Source: Oreocharis arfaki
Taxonomy: Eukaryota > Chordata > Aves > Passeriformes > Paramythiidae
Direction of reading: 5' to 3'
Length of the DNA stretch: 64,000 bases
Assembly: GCA_013398015.1 (NCBI GenBank)
Contig: VZRR01014170.1
Span: forward strand, 1-64,000
Shown: in pieces, positions 24,301-37,600 of the stretch
How positions within the stretch are numbered: the stretch's first letter is position 1
Layout: the number at the start of each line of letters is the position of its first letter
Made by a program: the position numbers and the translations under genes
The notes under the pieces: model-generated
Databases searched by the model: none
Told to the model about the DNA's origin: nothing
The model's input: the letters and a program-made list of their open reading frames with translations, nothing else

Positions 24301-27300
24301 GATTGAGCAGCATATGGTGATCCAGTTTTAATCTTCTAATCCAGAGTTCAAATCCCAGGTGGGGACTACAATCTTCTAAATATTAATCTAATTGCACCTC
24401 TACTGTCCCAGAAAATGAGTTTCTTGTCCTTATGAATTTTTCATTATTTCATCTGTAGTGAGAGAGAAGCCTACATCCATCACAGTTTGAAAAGCATGTT
24501 CTACACATCCACAAGCTCCACTTGTTCACCCTATTTCTGAGCAGTTCCTTTGCATTTCTGCCTTCTTGGCCCATAACACTGACTTCCACCTTCACCCCTA
24601 CAATGAAACCCTCAGTGCCTGTTCGCCAAGGCATTGAGCGCTCTACTCTGGACAAGCAAGACTCCATCAAACCTCTTCAATGCAGGAAGCTCGATTTCTT
24701 ACCGTTTCCTTTCATCTATGCTCAGTACACAGGTGCCCCACATGGACTTTAGAAAGCAGAATTGGGGTTTTGAGACTTGTGAGCTCTGATGACTACTCAC
24801 AAGCCTATTTCTTAAAGTAACCAAGCATTTGAACAGCTAAGTTAGGGTTCAACTGATTCCAAATAAAAGTGTTGCTGCATCTTTTTCTTTTTTTTTTTTT
24901 TTTAACATAGCCTAAGGATAAATTAAATTCAAAATTGTTTACATATTAAAAAAACAGAGCATAACAGCGAGAATTGAAACACTGCTTCAAAATGTAGTGT
25001 CATGTTTTTCACCCAAATGTCTGTGCAAATGACAAACACAGTGTCAAAGACTAGAATTTGCGTGGCCTCAAGCTTAAGGACAGAAATAAAATATTTAGAA
25101 AAATGTATATTCAGAAAGAACTCCTATCAATGTCCTGCAGTCTCTTCATCAGAGCTTCATAAGTGGCCTAAACACCAACCTACTGCTAATCCTAAGGAAA
25201 GCCACATAAAACCCCGTGCTGCTGTACTCAATCCCTTTCACAGCACCATATGAACCACACCCCCACCTCATTCACCAGCTATTCTCCCAAATCTAAACAC
25301 TGCCTTACAGTAAGTCTCTTCTAGCCACCAACCCAGAGGCAATTTCCCTCCAAGCCAGGTGGAAGTAGACAAGGACAGCCTCACAACAAGGCAGTCTGTG
25401 TGTTGCTACCCATGCCTAAGGTGTCATTGACTACTTAAATCCCCACACATGGCTTCAATCCATGAAGTACAAAAAGCACGGCTGCTCTCACACTGACACA
25501 AGAGGCTAGGTGAGAAAAGTGGCAAAACTGAACCCAGGTTGCACCCTCTACTGGTTTTGCATCACAGGCTCCTGAGCAGAAAAGCAATGATTGATGTGAG
25601 CAATTAAAAACTGTGATTGGTATGGGACTGAAGAATGCAGTCCTACCACAAGAAGGATGTTTGAGCTGGGTTTTATTTCTCCCTAAGCAGCACTAGCTTT
25701 CACAGTGCTTTAGCAAGAACTGCTGTGGGGTGTTGTGCATAGGGTCTCTGCTGCAGGATCTGAGAAGGCACAGGTTTCACTGACTGCCTGCACTTGCCAG
25801 CATGACACCAGCAACCGTGGGCTAAATGTTGCAGGAGAGGCAGGTAAAAGCATAGTGTTGATCCTACCTACTCTGTGCTTGTTGTTTGCCTGCTTTCAAC
25901 TGCACATTGTGCACACATTAACCAGTTACTTACCAGCTCTCTTCCTCCACAAATAATAGTTCTTTTTCCCACATTTAGTTCATTTATTTTTTCCAAGTTT
26001 CTATCTTTCTTCTTGTGCCACAAGTGTCTGAATGAACTTGTAATAACAACTAGATAGAAAAACAGCCAACCTCTCCTGGGCTTGGAGCAAGAATGATTTA
26101 TATTTACAAAAATACCCTAAATAAAGGAATGCAAAACCATGAAGTAAAAGCTCTAGAATGCTCCAAATCGGTTTAAATGTATAATTAATAGTACAGGGAG
26201 GGACTCCCTCATGTAAATGCATGCCTATGCATCTGTGTCAAGCTCTTGACTCTAGATTCTCTATGAGCAGAGAGCAGGCATCATGGCTCAATAGCCTATG
26301 CTCCATACCCACTTCAGGGCAAGATCAGCCACACCCTGGAAGTACTACTTCTTTCCAAGGACTGCAGAAGTTGTTCAGACAAGGGTATCTCATATCCATC
26401 ATCCCTATTTGTTGGGCTGAATCCTACCCTACATGCTTTAGCAGCAACAGAAAAAAAGTTTGAGGGCATTGGTAGGGTGGGGGCTTGTCTTGGCTCTTTA
26501 CCAGAAGAACCCAAAATTTCAGATTTGTAGTGGGACTTTGGCCCACTCCAAATGCTCACAACCTGGGCCTGGTATTTCTCCGACCAATTACTTCCTTATC
26601 TGCTAGCAGGCTGGTGGCAAGGCTGTCCTTAAAGTGTGCAAAGGAGAAAAAAAAAGGAATCCAAGAGCTGTATGAGGAAATCAGAACAAGCAAGTGGAAA
26701 TAACACTCTCTAGAGGTCAATGAGAAAGAGAATCCTTCCTTCCTGTGTAGGCCCTTCCTGTGCAGGGAGACATTGTTAGGGGCAGTCTCAAAGGAGGCCT
26801 CGGGCAACAGGGTCTGTAGAGTGCATAGCAAAACTTCTGAGGTGGAGTAGGTACCAAACCCAGATCTCCCATTGTCTAATCAATCTTTAAACCAGTGTAT
26901 CTAAAGGACGTACTGCAGCATTTCCAGCCTGCTCCTCTTGACACAGCAGCTGCTCTTGCTGTACCATGGGCTGCACTGCCATTGGTCCTCCAGGAGATGC
27001 AAGTGCAAAACTGGTCCGTACATCCCTCAAGGCCTTGCAAGCCTGCCAGTGGTGCTAAAAGCTCAGAATGTCTTTTCAATATCTAAATAACTTTACTGGA
27101 AAAAACTTAGGCAACTACAGCCATAAAGATTGCTATGCTAGATTTAGAAAAATAAAGGATTTGTGGATTGCTCCCTTCAGCTTATCTGATCTCAGCCTAG
27201 ATTTTTCTTTAGATACCTACTACTCTTGACAGAGCTGGGCCTAAGGTTACAGAAACAACTTGTTATCTAGTCACAACAAGAGGGACAAATAATTCAATGA

Positions 27301-30300
27301 GTGGGTCTAACAACATAAACAATATATGAAATTTGCACATATCATATAGAAACAGTGGAGTTTTCATCTTGCTTCTCATTTTCTTTGATGCATGACTTCA
27401 TCAACTTCATCATCACACACAGGGTAATTCTGTTACTATGGTAAACAATTTCTCTCATTTTATTAATTGTCATTCCAAACAATTAAAAAATTGAATCTAC
27501 AAATTTAGGTTTATGCCTTTGGCAAAGGCAGCCTGTTTTGTAGATTAGCAGATAAAACTGTCCTTCCCGGAAAACCTCACTATCCAAGGCTTGTGTTATG
27601 TTTGCACAGATGTTCACAAATAAATTCAGTCTATGATTATTTTCAGATTAATGACATCCTGCTCTATTAGAGCATTGCCAAATCATCCTTTTATTGCCAG
27701 TCTTGCAAGGTTTTGTGTTCATTTTGGTTTTTGGTTTTTTTCCTAAAGCTCCATCTCTAAAAGATGTAATTAGTCAAAACCCTCAGTTTTCCTTCCTAAA
27801 GTCTCAAGCAAGTCTTGTCGCAAGCTTGACTCATGTTACCTTAGGGACCCAAAGAACAGAAGTTAATTGTCACATTTTCTTAACCACTTTCAAGACTTTT
27901 AAGGGTCTGACTCATGATTTCTAATGCCTAGAGCTGGCAATACTGCATATACATTATATGTGTCATATCATCCATCTGCCAGTAAACAAAATCTTTATGA
28001 AATGTCCAATTAGTTACTACTCACCCTGTTTTCAATAAATTAATTTTTAAAATAATGTTCAAATCTCTGGTGCCAAAGAAGCTATATCACTGCAGTAGTC
28101 ACTCACAGCAACAGAAAATAAAATCCTCATTAATCTGATTAAAAACAATTAGTAAAATCTACCTCCTACTCAAATACGCATGTGAAACCTAAACAGAACT
28201 ACTTTAGATTTCTTAACTCAGCAGCCTACAAAACAGAAGGTAAGCCATGAAAACTCTTACTAAGTATCAACTATGCAAGCATTTGCTGTACTGCTGTCAT
28301 TGAAATACAAACATAAGAGACAACTTGTGAAGGTTTGCTCCATCTAGGGACTCTCTCATTGTGTGCTTACCAATGCCCCCAGCCCGCCAGTGGAAGAACA
28401 CAAGCACCCTCTGCATGGGCTGGAGGCATTTTGTGGAGAGCTGCAGGTTACCTTAGTCCTGCTGCTGAGAACACCACCTTCACCAGGCCAGCCACGCGGC
28501 AGCAGATTTGTCATATACTCCATTTCTAAGAAGCTTCTGCAAAAAAAAGGGCAGAACGTTTATTTGCTTGTAACATGGGATGGTAGCATTTCTATGTTTG
28601 AATTTAAATTTATGGCAAAATTTGATGTTTTGATTAGTCATGTTAACATTTTATCAATTTTACTCTTTAGAGAAAGGGCCTCATTTATAATGCCTGGCAT
28701 CAGGTAACCAGAATCAGAAAGCCACATATAAAGCAAAAAGACCCCCACCGTTTAAATACATACCATAGAACTAATTTCAGGCATATTTAAATTATCCATT
28801 AACTCACCCAGATATTTACACCATTCAATTCACCTGACTCTCATTTTGGCTCTACTTTCAAGACTAGAAATAAAAACCTAGTTACATGTTATACAGATGT
28901 GATAATTGTACCTCAGAACGAATCAGAAACATGTAAATGATTAAGAAAACGATGTGCTCAGACTTGCTTAGTCTGACTCGGAATCATTCTTCTCTCCATG
29001 AACCTCATAAGCATGTTTTTCGTAACTTTTCAGACTAATAGAAAAAATACAAGCAAGGAAAGAAGGGAGTAAAGATAGAAAATACTTGGGAGATACTTTT
29101 TTTCAAGGATTTTAAAGATCATTAACCTAATTATCAGACTGGCAATTATTAATAGCTTATAATTAAAGACTAAAAAATGTTTAATAAATTGCACATCTAC
29201 TTGACATTATCTGTTAGAAGCCCAACCTGCACACTACTGATGTAATGGAAGTGGTGGTGTTCATTTTTCCAGGAACTAAACATGTTTATCTCTACATTTC
29301 TTGCTATATAAACACACTCCATTTTCTGGCATCACACTGAAATATCCCCAAGAACATATTTGTATGATTCAATGCTCTAATACTTGTGTTTCTTTCCCCA
29401 GAATTAGATCCAGTATCTTATACTGGTTAAGAGAGAAAGTAATTTATTTTAAATTATTTTAAATCAAAACTTCCCACCATTTCTACCAACAAAATGGCAG
29501 AGAAATTATTCTGTTCCCTGGAATGCATTTTTAAAGGTCTGTATTAGTGGTGGGATTTATCAATTTGCATCTGAGATTTGTTCATTCTCTTCAGGCTGTT
29601 GCCCAGTTCACATGATATAAGCGACCACTCCCAACTGACAGACAGCAGGAACAATATGCACTTCATTTTCCCCCTCATTCTTTTTTTTTGACAGGCTTCT
29701 TTTCATGTTTGAGCACAAGTTTATACTTCACTGATTTTATTCAGCTTGCTATAATCTTTAGCCTTAATGCAAAGAAGTCAATCTGCTCTATGAGTTAGAT
29801 GGGGAAAATACATAATGCATGCAATAGGGAGGATGCACTGAGTTAGATCTTAGTAAGCATCTACATCTGCCACTCAGTCATTGCAGATAACATTTTCCTG
29901 AAGCCACATATATTCCAAACTTTGGTTTAGGAGTTGGGGGGAGGGGATGTTGTCATCAAAGAAAAAAATACCAAAAATTGACACAGAAGTACTGTAGCGT
30001 CTCTACCTCCGACTATAGCAGTGTAGTACCTGTGTTCACCAATTTCATACAGAAAATACACACAGCTACACAAAAAGCTGAAAAATCTCTCAAAATTCGT
30101 TGTTTCATAAGCAAGTGAAAAAATTGACTTTGTAAACACATCAAGGTCGTACCAATTATGGTCCAATGCACAATGAATGTAACACACCATTTAGAACTGT
30201 TGCTCCTGGGAACCTCGTGACACTGAGATGTATTAATGTAAAAAACTAAACAGGTATCTTGACTTGTTAATGTAATTAAGTGCCATCACAAAGATTCTAC

Positions 30301-31760
30301 AGTACACAGGACAAAAACATAACACATTTAGCCAAAGCATGCTTGTGCTGTGGCTATTTGTCATTTTATCCTTGAATTTAGACTAGCCTTTGTGTGCTCT
30401 GAAGTGCAATCTTACTTTCTGCCCATTATTGGTCAAGAAGTTAAAAGTCACCAGACATGCACCAGCCCAAAGTTAAGACAAGGCTCTCTGCCCAAGAGCT
30501 GTCAACATTGTGCTTTCCTACAGCCAACTACCACAATAAAGGCTTGACTTGGGACTTGGCTAAGGATAATACATGTTCCTTCCTTCCCCCTGCCTTGAGC
30601 AGCTTACTTCCACCCCAGTACATGCTTTTCTCCACTGGCACCTTAAGACATACTTAAGATGGCAGCGGAAAAAATGTATAACTTTCACAAAATGAAGGAT
30701 TTAATATACACATATACATTTTAACTCCAATAACAATCTCCCTGGCATTCTTCCCAAATGTGTTGCTAACACTTTTGATGATATAAACATGAAAAGCAGT
30801 AACAGCTTTTTATTTCCAATCAGCTTTTTATTTCCTCCTTGACTGCAGACACTTCTCTCAGCATAATCAAGAGCAAGCTTGTCCTACACTAGTGTTTGAC
30901 AAGATCCCATCAAACATTCCTGACGTAACAGGTGACGACACACTCGCTGTTAGCCCACATCAAGTGCCAAGGGAAACCCTAACACGTGCATAAGCTTCCT
31001 TTCAGAACAGGCCATGTAGGAACATATTCTAAACTAGCACTTGGTCGCATTTGTGTCCATCATCTCAGCGGAAAAGGACACCCCATGAAAGCCTGAGCTT
31101 TGAAACAGGAGCTTGAAAAACACAATAGCAAAAGGAAAGGCAACACGGCAATTCTAGATAGTGCACTTGAAAGAATAGTATGATTTTCTTCTTTTTTTTT
31201 GTTTTCTTAAGGATGACAGGTACAGAATCAAGCTTAAAATCAGGAAAAAACCAGAATAATAATAAAGTTATATTCTGTTTATTCTTCTTTGGTAATCCTT
31301 ACTGTCTATGTAAAGTACTTTACATGAGGTCAGTTTCATAGTCCTGTGGCACCATGTAAAGTTCCTCAAGCACCTTCCTGTGCCAGAATCAAGAGCAGGT
31401 ACTGAAATCAGTGCTATGAGTTCAGCCCAAGCACCTTGGGTATGCAGGGGGCAGCTCTCTTCCCACCTATCAGTTGCATTTACCTGCTTCTAAACCTAGG
31501 CTGCAGTTGTTCTTCTCTGCCTTTTCCCAAAAACAGTCATATCCAAAATCTGACACCACACCCTCTGTGGGAGCACCCCATTCTTGAAGGTTAAGTGCAG
31601 GACTCACCTTCGGTGCAGACTTAGCAGTGTTAAGTATGCACTGTAATTACACTGGGATAATTCCCTGAAATACACCAACAAAACTGCCTTCCCTTGGAAA
31701 CAGAGCACGTGTGACTTGCACAAACAGGTATGTTGGTATAAACTACCACTGCCCACTAAC

Positions 31761-31869
31761 CTGCTTCCTCAGCTAGGCTCCTGCGCTGCAGGACACTGTC
31801 TCTGCTGGCAGACCTGCTCCTCCGAAGGCTCTCGTAGCCTTCTTCAGTCAGGGTTTCATACTCCTCCAG
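31761..31869 (-). CDS. Isolated coding-like block, Ser/Arg-rich, unrecognised
   Basis: 109 nt, open in one frame only, with TTAG immediately before it and GTTAGT immediately after. It encodes LEEYETLTEEGYESLRRSRS followed by ASRDSVLQRRSLAEEA. It is far more GC- and CpG-rich than the surrounding AT-rich sequence, as conserved exons are. The polypyrimidine tract of the acceptor is poor. It lies 2.7 kb past the MSL3 stop on the same strand, so it could be an exon of a downstream gene, a read-through or non-coding transcript, or an old retrocopy fragment. A second good donor (CACCGAAG|GTGAGT) occurs on the same strand near 31600, but its frame does not continue simply from this block. Confidence 0.3.
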
Positions 31870-34257
31870 CTAATCCATGCCATTTTGACTGAATCAGGTT
31901 AGAAAACATGGTATGAGTAACTCTACGAAGAGCAACTAAATACTGACAAACAGCTAAGTGCATCTTTCATCATCGCAGATAGATGTGGATCCCATCAAGT
32001 ATCCGATCAGTCAAGGGCATTCAAAGAGTTCCAGATTCACAATGGCTGTACAACTACACTATTAAGCTTCCCTAGCCACAAGAACCCTTGAACATTACAT
32101 TCCAAGTGAATTTTGGGGCCCACTCTCCTAAGTTTCTATGTATTTTAAGACTAGTAAGAACTGCCCCTCTTATGCAATCTGGTTCAAGTTTTTTCAAGTG
32201 TCTCCCACTGCTGCAGCTCAAAAAAAACCTTAAAAATTAGGTATAAAACCATGAATGCAGTAAATGAAGAGTGACAGTAAAGGGGGATGTCCAAGTTGCA
32301 CATTACTGTAATTGAATATATAAACCTAAACTTTTAAAATTCAAATATGAAAGTTACATCAATTAGAAGTGTCAAGAAGCACAAAGAGGTGCAACTTTGG
32401 AGAAGTTTTTGGTTGTTATGAGAGTAAGATAGTTTGTAATATTATATCCAGAGAATTTTATGAAAAAGTCTGTTCACATGAAGACTACACTATAACTGGA
32501 CTGTCAGAATTTTTCCCCCCTCACATCTTTTGAGCATGTCCACAACCCAATACCAACAGTACTCCTGATCCCTTCATACAGAAATTTTCATTTCAACAGT
32601 TAAACACAGTCACACAATAGGGTTTAAACTGTTCATAACTTGTCTTATACTCACAGGTGCAAAAAATGGAACAAAACCCGATCTGCCCTATTATATAAGA
32701 GTATTCTTACAATAGAAAGGATTAAGGTTGAAGTTTGAGGCAGCATTCCTAGACTAATCTCATGTTAGATAGGTTGTTCATATTTTGTTGAATTGTCTTT
32801 TAGAGAAACAGGGTTTAAACCTAGAATGAAACATGTTGGCAAAATTTTGATGTAAATGGATTCTGCTAGAGATTCAAAACTTTCGTCATTTGAGAACAAT
32901 GAAAGGTTACAAATGTGGGGTTTTCTTGGTACAAGAGAAACAGGTTTAAAAAAGAGTAGTGCTGCTAAATTGTAATCTTTGGAATTAACAATCACTACAT
33001 CTGCATGCATCCATGCCAAACACTGGTTTAACAACCACTGAGTTCAACAAACTCTTCATGGAATTTTTTCTAAAAAGGAGAACCTAAATTACTAAAACCC
33101 AGGTAATCCTTATCTTTTGAGTTCAAAAGCTTGAGCACACCACTGCACTCTGAAAAGTGACAATGAATGTCAACAGCAGATTTCACATTTCTTTTGGCCT
33201 CTTAGACTAATAAGCTTGCCATTTATGTTTGAAAGATGATTCCTCCAAATTACCAGTTTCTGCAAATCTGTGAGGAGACTTGAGTTCTGCTTTACAGGTG
33301 GTGGTTTTCTGCACCGAGAAACATTACAGAGTGATTAATACAGCAGTCTGTAAGCCAGAGTCCTGTTTTCCTTCAGTGCTTTTAAAATCTGTGTCTGTCT
33401 TGATATAGCCAAGGATTTTGAAGGCCACTGTTCTAAGTCCTGCATGCGGTTTCAATGACAAGAATCATGTTTCAATTAATTTCTACTGAATGTGTTGTCA
33501 GATTTCTAGGAACTCAGTTCTCACCGAGTTGCTATTTCCAGAGCCAAAGTGTCTAAAACAGTCTAAAGAGACATCCTTCAAGTCTGCAGAAGAACACCCA
33601 ATGATATAGAAAGGGCTCCTCTCCATATGTTGTCAGTGCTCCCTCCTCTCATTATACGCACACTTAGCACCCTCAAAAATACTAATTAAGCACAAACAAG
33701 ATGTTTTAGACAGTCAAAATCACACATCCACACAGCAGCCACTGTGAACTTTATTAAGAGAAGAAGTGTTTGCCAATTAAACTGCGATGACTTCACTGAC
33801 TTTCCCATTTACTTGTAGAAAATCAGTTCTTTCATAATGGCTCTGGAAATCATTTATTGCCAGGTAAACGCTGAATCCCTGGCAGTGTATGGTCTGCTTG
33901 GAACCCTGCCAGCTTTACCATGAAAGGGCTATATACACCTTTGCAAAATGCAAAGTCAGCAACACATCTTTCATTCAAGCAACAAAGTCATTTTTGAGGC
34001 AGATGTCACACTAGCCAAATAGCAAAGCCACCCTTACAATTAAGCAATCCTTTCTATCAGGACAGTTCCACAAACGAAATGTAATTTGTGAGGAAAACAA
34101 TCCATAAGATACCAGTTACACATTCTCTTCATGTAACTGTTTAGTCATGTCTTAGTTCTCAGGCAGGAGAGGCTGAGCTACAATGAAACACAGCATGGTG
34201 ATTTATCTTCATGAAAATGTCCTGTTGCCAATGCATCTGCTTTTGCCTCCTTTGCTT

Positions 34258-34263
34258 TTTATT
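34258..34263 (-). terminator. Candidate MSL3 polyadenylation signal
   Basis: AATAAA on the minus strand, about 270 nt beyond the MSL3 stop codon, followed by a moderately GT-containing stretch. It is the nearest canonical hexamer. Further copies at 33853-33858 and 33750-33755 could serve a longer 3' UTR. The choice between them cannot be made from sequence alone. Confidence 0.45.
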
Positions 34264-34529
34264 ACTCCCATGCAGTAAAAGTCAGAACAAGGCTTCTTCA
34301 TTCATCTGGAGTCAGATTTATATCCAATCCTCTAAGTGACTCACAACACTGTCTACACACATCTCAGAAAAGTAGTTCTCCATTCCTAAGTAATCCAACC
34401 ATCACAAAGATGTTCTCCAATGTCTTCAACTCTAGAAGTTGTTTTAATTCCTTTTTCATCTTGTAGCCGTGTAGCAGAATAGCATTGTCATGGGCTATGT
34501 ATAGTAGGATTTAATCCTTATTAATAGCT

Positions 34530-34629
34530 TCAGTAGATTGCCCGAGGATTTTTAGTACTGTAGTAGGCTTCACATGCAGCTACATAAGCAGATTCTGGGA
34601 AGAAATCATCATGGTATTCTGCTAGGAAC
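34530..34629 (-). CDS. MSL3: MSL3 exon 13 (C-terminus and stop)
   Basis: 100 coding nt including TGA at 34532-34530, acceptor TTTCTTCTCAG. It encodes FLAEYHDDFFPESAYVAACE and AYYSTKNPRAIY, identical to remembered human MSL3 except His to Tyr in AYYS. It is separated from exon 12 by a 9434-bp intron, by far the largest intron in the visible gene. The 3' UTR continues leftward to an unknown end. Confidence 0.97.
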
Positions 34630-37600
34630 CTGAGAAGAAAGCACACACACAACAGAATATGAAACATTGAAGAGAAAAGCTATTTCAAATTAATTTTTAA
34701 GTTGAGCAAAAACACAGCCTGGGAATTAAGAGTTATTACTCTTTGCAACTTGGCATATAAAAGACTTGCCCTATTTTTTACAAGTTCTACATAGTGAGAA
34801 ACAGCCTTCCCCTATCATTCTGAAATCCAACAAGCATTAAAAACAAATTCCTCAAGCTCAATAACATCAACAAAACACCCAAAACCAACAACAACAAAAA
34901 ATCCAAAAGTTGAAGCTACAGTCAGAAAAAGAATTTAAAGAACTAGCATGTAAGGCAAAAAAAATGTTAAGAGATCTTTCTGCAACTTCTGTAAGTTACC
35001 TGCTCAGCACACTATCTTCATTTATGTCCAAATAAGTATTTTCAGTTATCATTATTTCAGTATCTTATACAAATGGCCAGGAGCCATTAAGTCAAACTAT
35101 ATCTTTTAAGGCAATTACAGCTATGATTTTTCATATGTTTCATATGCCTGTGCATTTACGGTCTCCATCTTTCAGGAGTACCTGATTTAAACATGGCTCT
35201 CAATGACAAACTACAACCTTTGCAAATGCAGTTCCTTAATTTCATATTTCTGCAGAATGGTCTTCAAATACTATCTAATCAGCCAAGCACCCAATATTTT
35301 ATGATGTTTTCCTGCTCTGCTAACACATAACTGCTTCTTTGGTTTAGGACTGAAAATGAAAATAAACAGTGCTGCTGAGAACACCAGTAATAAACAGCTG
35401 AAATGAGCTCTCTGCTCCTTCCTTTGTAACCAAAGACACTGGGTATATAAATGGGGCAAAAGAGCAAAATGGTTATTAATCTCAAGATTACAATCAAGCT
35501 GTACTTCAGAAAAAACAAAGACCTTCAAAAATACGTGGATATTAAAGATCAGCATCAATAAACATGGCAAAATGCTAGCTACAGGTTCTCTATTTAAGAG
35601 CAGGAAGCAACAGAAACTACAGAAAACAATATCATTTACAGAATCTGGGTTCTCTCAAGAAACAGTGGCTGGGGTGATGACTTCATTATTGGAAGCTGAA
35701 AATATCAATTTTGCATAGCCAATACTTTGGACATAGAAAGACCAAATTGAAAAATGTTCAGGTGAATGCCATAAAAACTGCAGTGCTTCTCCAACCTCAC
35801 TCACTGCTGCACTGCCTGAATTAGGCACGTCCTTTGATCTAAAGAGAGCCAAATCATCAAAGAATACTGACTGGCAAGATCCTCTAAATAAAGTACTTTA
35901 AATTTAATAAGGAATATATTAATTGCTCATAGAAAATGGTGACAATACAAAACCGCAGATAAATGAAAAAGGGTTGATTTTTCCCACACACCCCCAATCC
36001 TTGCATTTGAACACAGCCATCAAACAAGTGTTAAACTGGAGGAATAACTAGTTACATCCTACTAATTCTAGAAAAAGCGGTGAGAAATACAAACTTTTTT
36101 AGAAGAAACCAATCCTTCATGGTGTCACCATTAATTTAGAAGGCACATTGTCAATTTCTTCCCTATTTGCTTATTTCATAGCAGGTCTGTAATTAACAGT
36201 ACACAGAGGGACCTAAATGGTTTCGGATGTAACATGTTTCAAAACACTAAAATGAGTACTGAAATTATAGCAATTTAGAAGCTAATAAAATACTAGAGTC
36301 ATCAACTGCTATGACCTCTGACTTTAGTTAGCTACAAATCACTTTCTAGGATGAGGGGTTGGTACGAAGCAAGTGTGGAAACGCCTGAAACTCCACAGAC
36401 TTGAGCCTAACTTTGAACATACTTAGATTGTACAAGGTTAAAATGAGCCACAAGTGGTATTTAATTAATAATTCTTCATTAACACACATTAATGACTCCA
36501 AGACATCAAAAAATTGCAGGGGCTGATGAAAATCTTAGTGGCTTTGGATAACATTCAGTAAAGCACAGTACTAAGAGCTAGATCATACAAGGCAACATGT
36601 TTTAAAAAAACCTTCAGAGGGCATTGGGTAGCTGACAGTTCCAAGAATTTTAACGGCAAGTAATAGGAAGCAGGCTTACTTTCTCTTACAAATTTCCTGA
36701 CTTTTGCTTAAATCATCAGTCATACATGCCAGTTTGGTGCATGCTAAAGTGACAGCTGGTAGAGATAAGAAATTTTAGCTGAGATGCTGTGCCACAGCTA
36801 CAGCTCAGAAAAAAGGCAGAATGCACATAGTCAAACAGTCAAATAGACATCTCCCTGTTCTTCATGTAACAGTTGTGAAAAGTGAAATACACCAGAGCTA
36901 GGAAACACAAATTACATTCCGCAGAGAAGAAAACTGCTGAAAGAACGCAGTCAGCTTCTGTCCCAATCCTTTCTATATCTGTATACAAAGAGCAGGGGCC
37001 CTTCTGAAGCTGCTTTCTATCCAAACATCATCACAGTGCAGAACACTGGCACAGAAATATTAGAAGTCTCCTAAGACTTTTGCCTACTGGATATTTCACT
37101 ATTGCTTTTTTCTTGGACAAGCTAAAACAGCACCAATATAAATTACAATGTTACCTGCAAGTCACGTGCCAAGATTTAAAGACAGAGGGAGCTGTACTTA
37201 GCAGACTGAGCCAATGTTCAGCAATAAATCAGAAAGGACATTGCTATTAAGCTATTCAGAAATTTTTTTATTAGTTTTAACTTACAAATCTGATCAATTC
37301 AATTACCTGTTGCATTATTGCCTTTTTCATTTTTATAAAATTCATATGCATACATCTACACAGTGAGACTGCTGATGAGTAACCAAGTTCAGGGATGCAC
37401 AGCCCACACTGATGTGAGACTGCGTGCACTTTTCATCATGAAAGTCCTCAAAAACAAAACTCATGCTTTACACTCATGCTTACAACACAGAGGTAACATG
37501 GTACAATGCAGCTATTTCCCTCCCTACCACAGGTTCCTAGAAGGGCAATACTTCAGAAAGGACTAGAGGGCGTGGAGACAAGTGAAAAAGACTTGTGGGC

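Larger units (their letters stand above)
13511..34250. other. Long intergenic stretch left of MSL3
   Basis: Contains only the two CR1 tails (18.0 and 20.4 kb), simple repeats and the coding-like block at 31761-31869. Several AT-rich homeodomain/POU-motif clusters (for example 16780-16815) could be enhancers. In mammals MSL3 is followed by a long gap before FRMPD4, and this emptiness fits that arrangement (inference). Confidence 0.55.

Noticed and set aside
24300..24370. tRNA-like B box, GAGTTCAAATCCCAG
   Set aside because: The T-stem does not pair, and no matching D-arm or anticodon stem could be drawn. At most a decayed tRNA-derived SINE.
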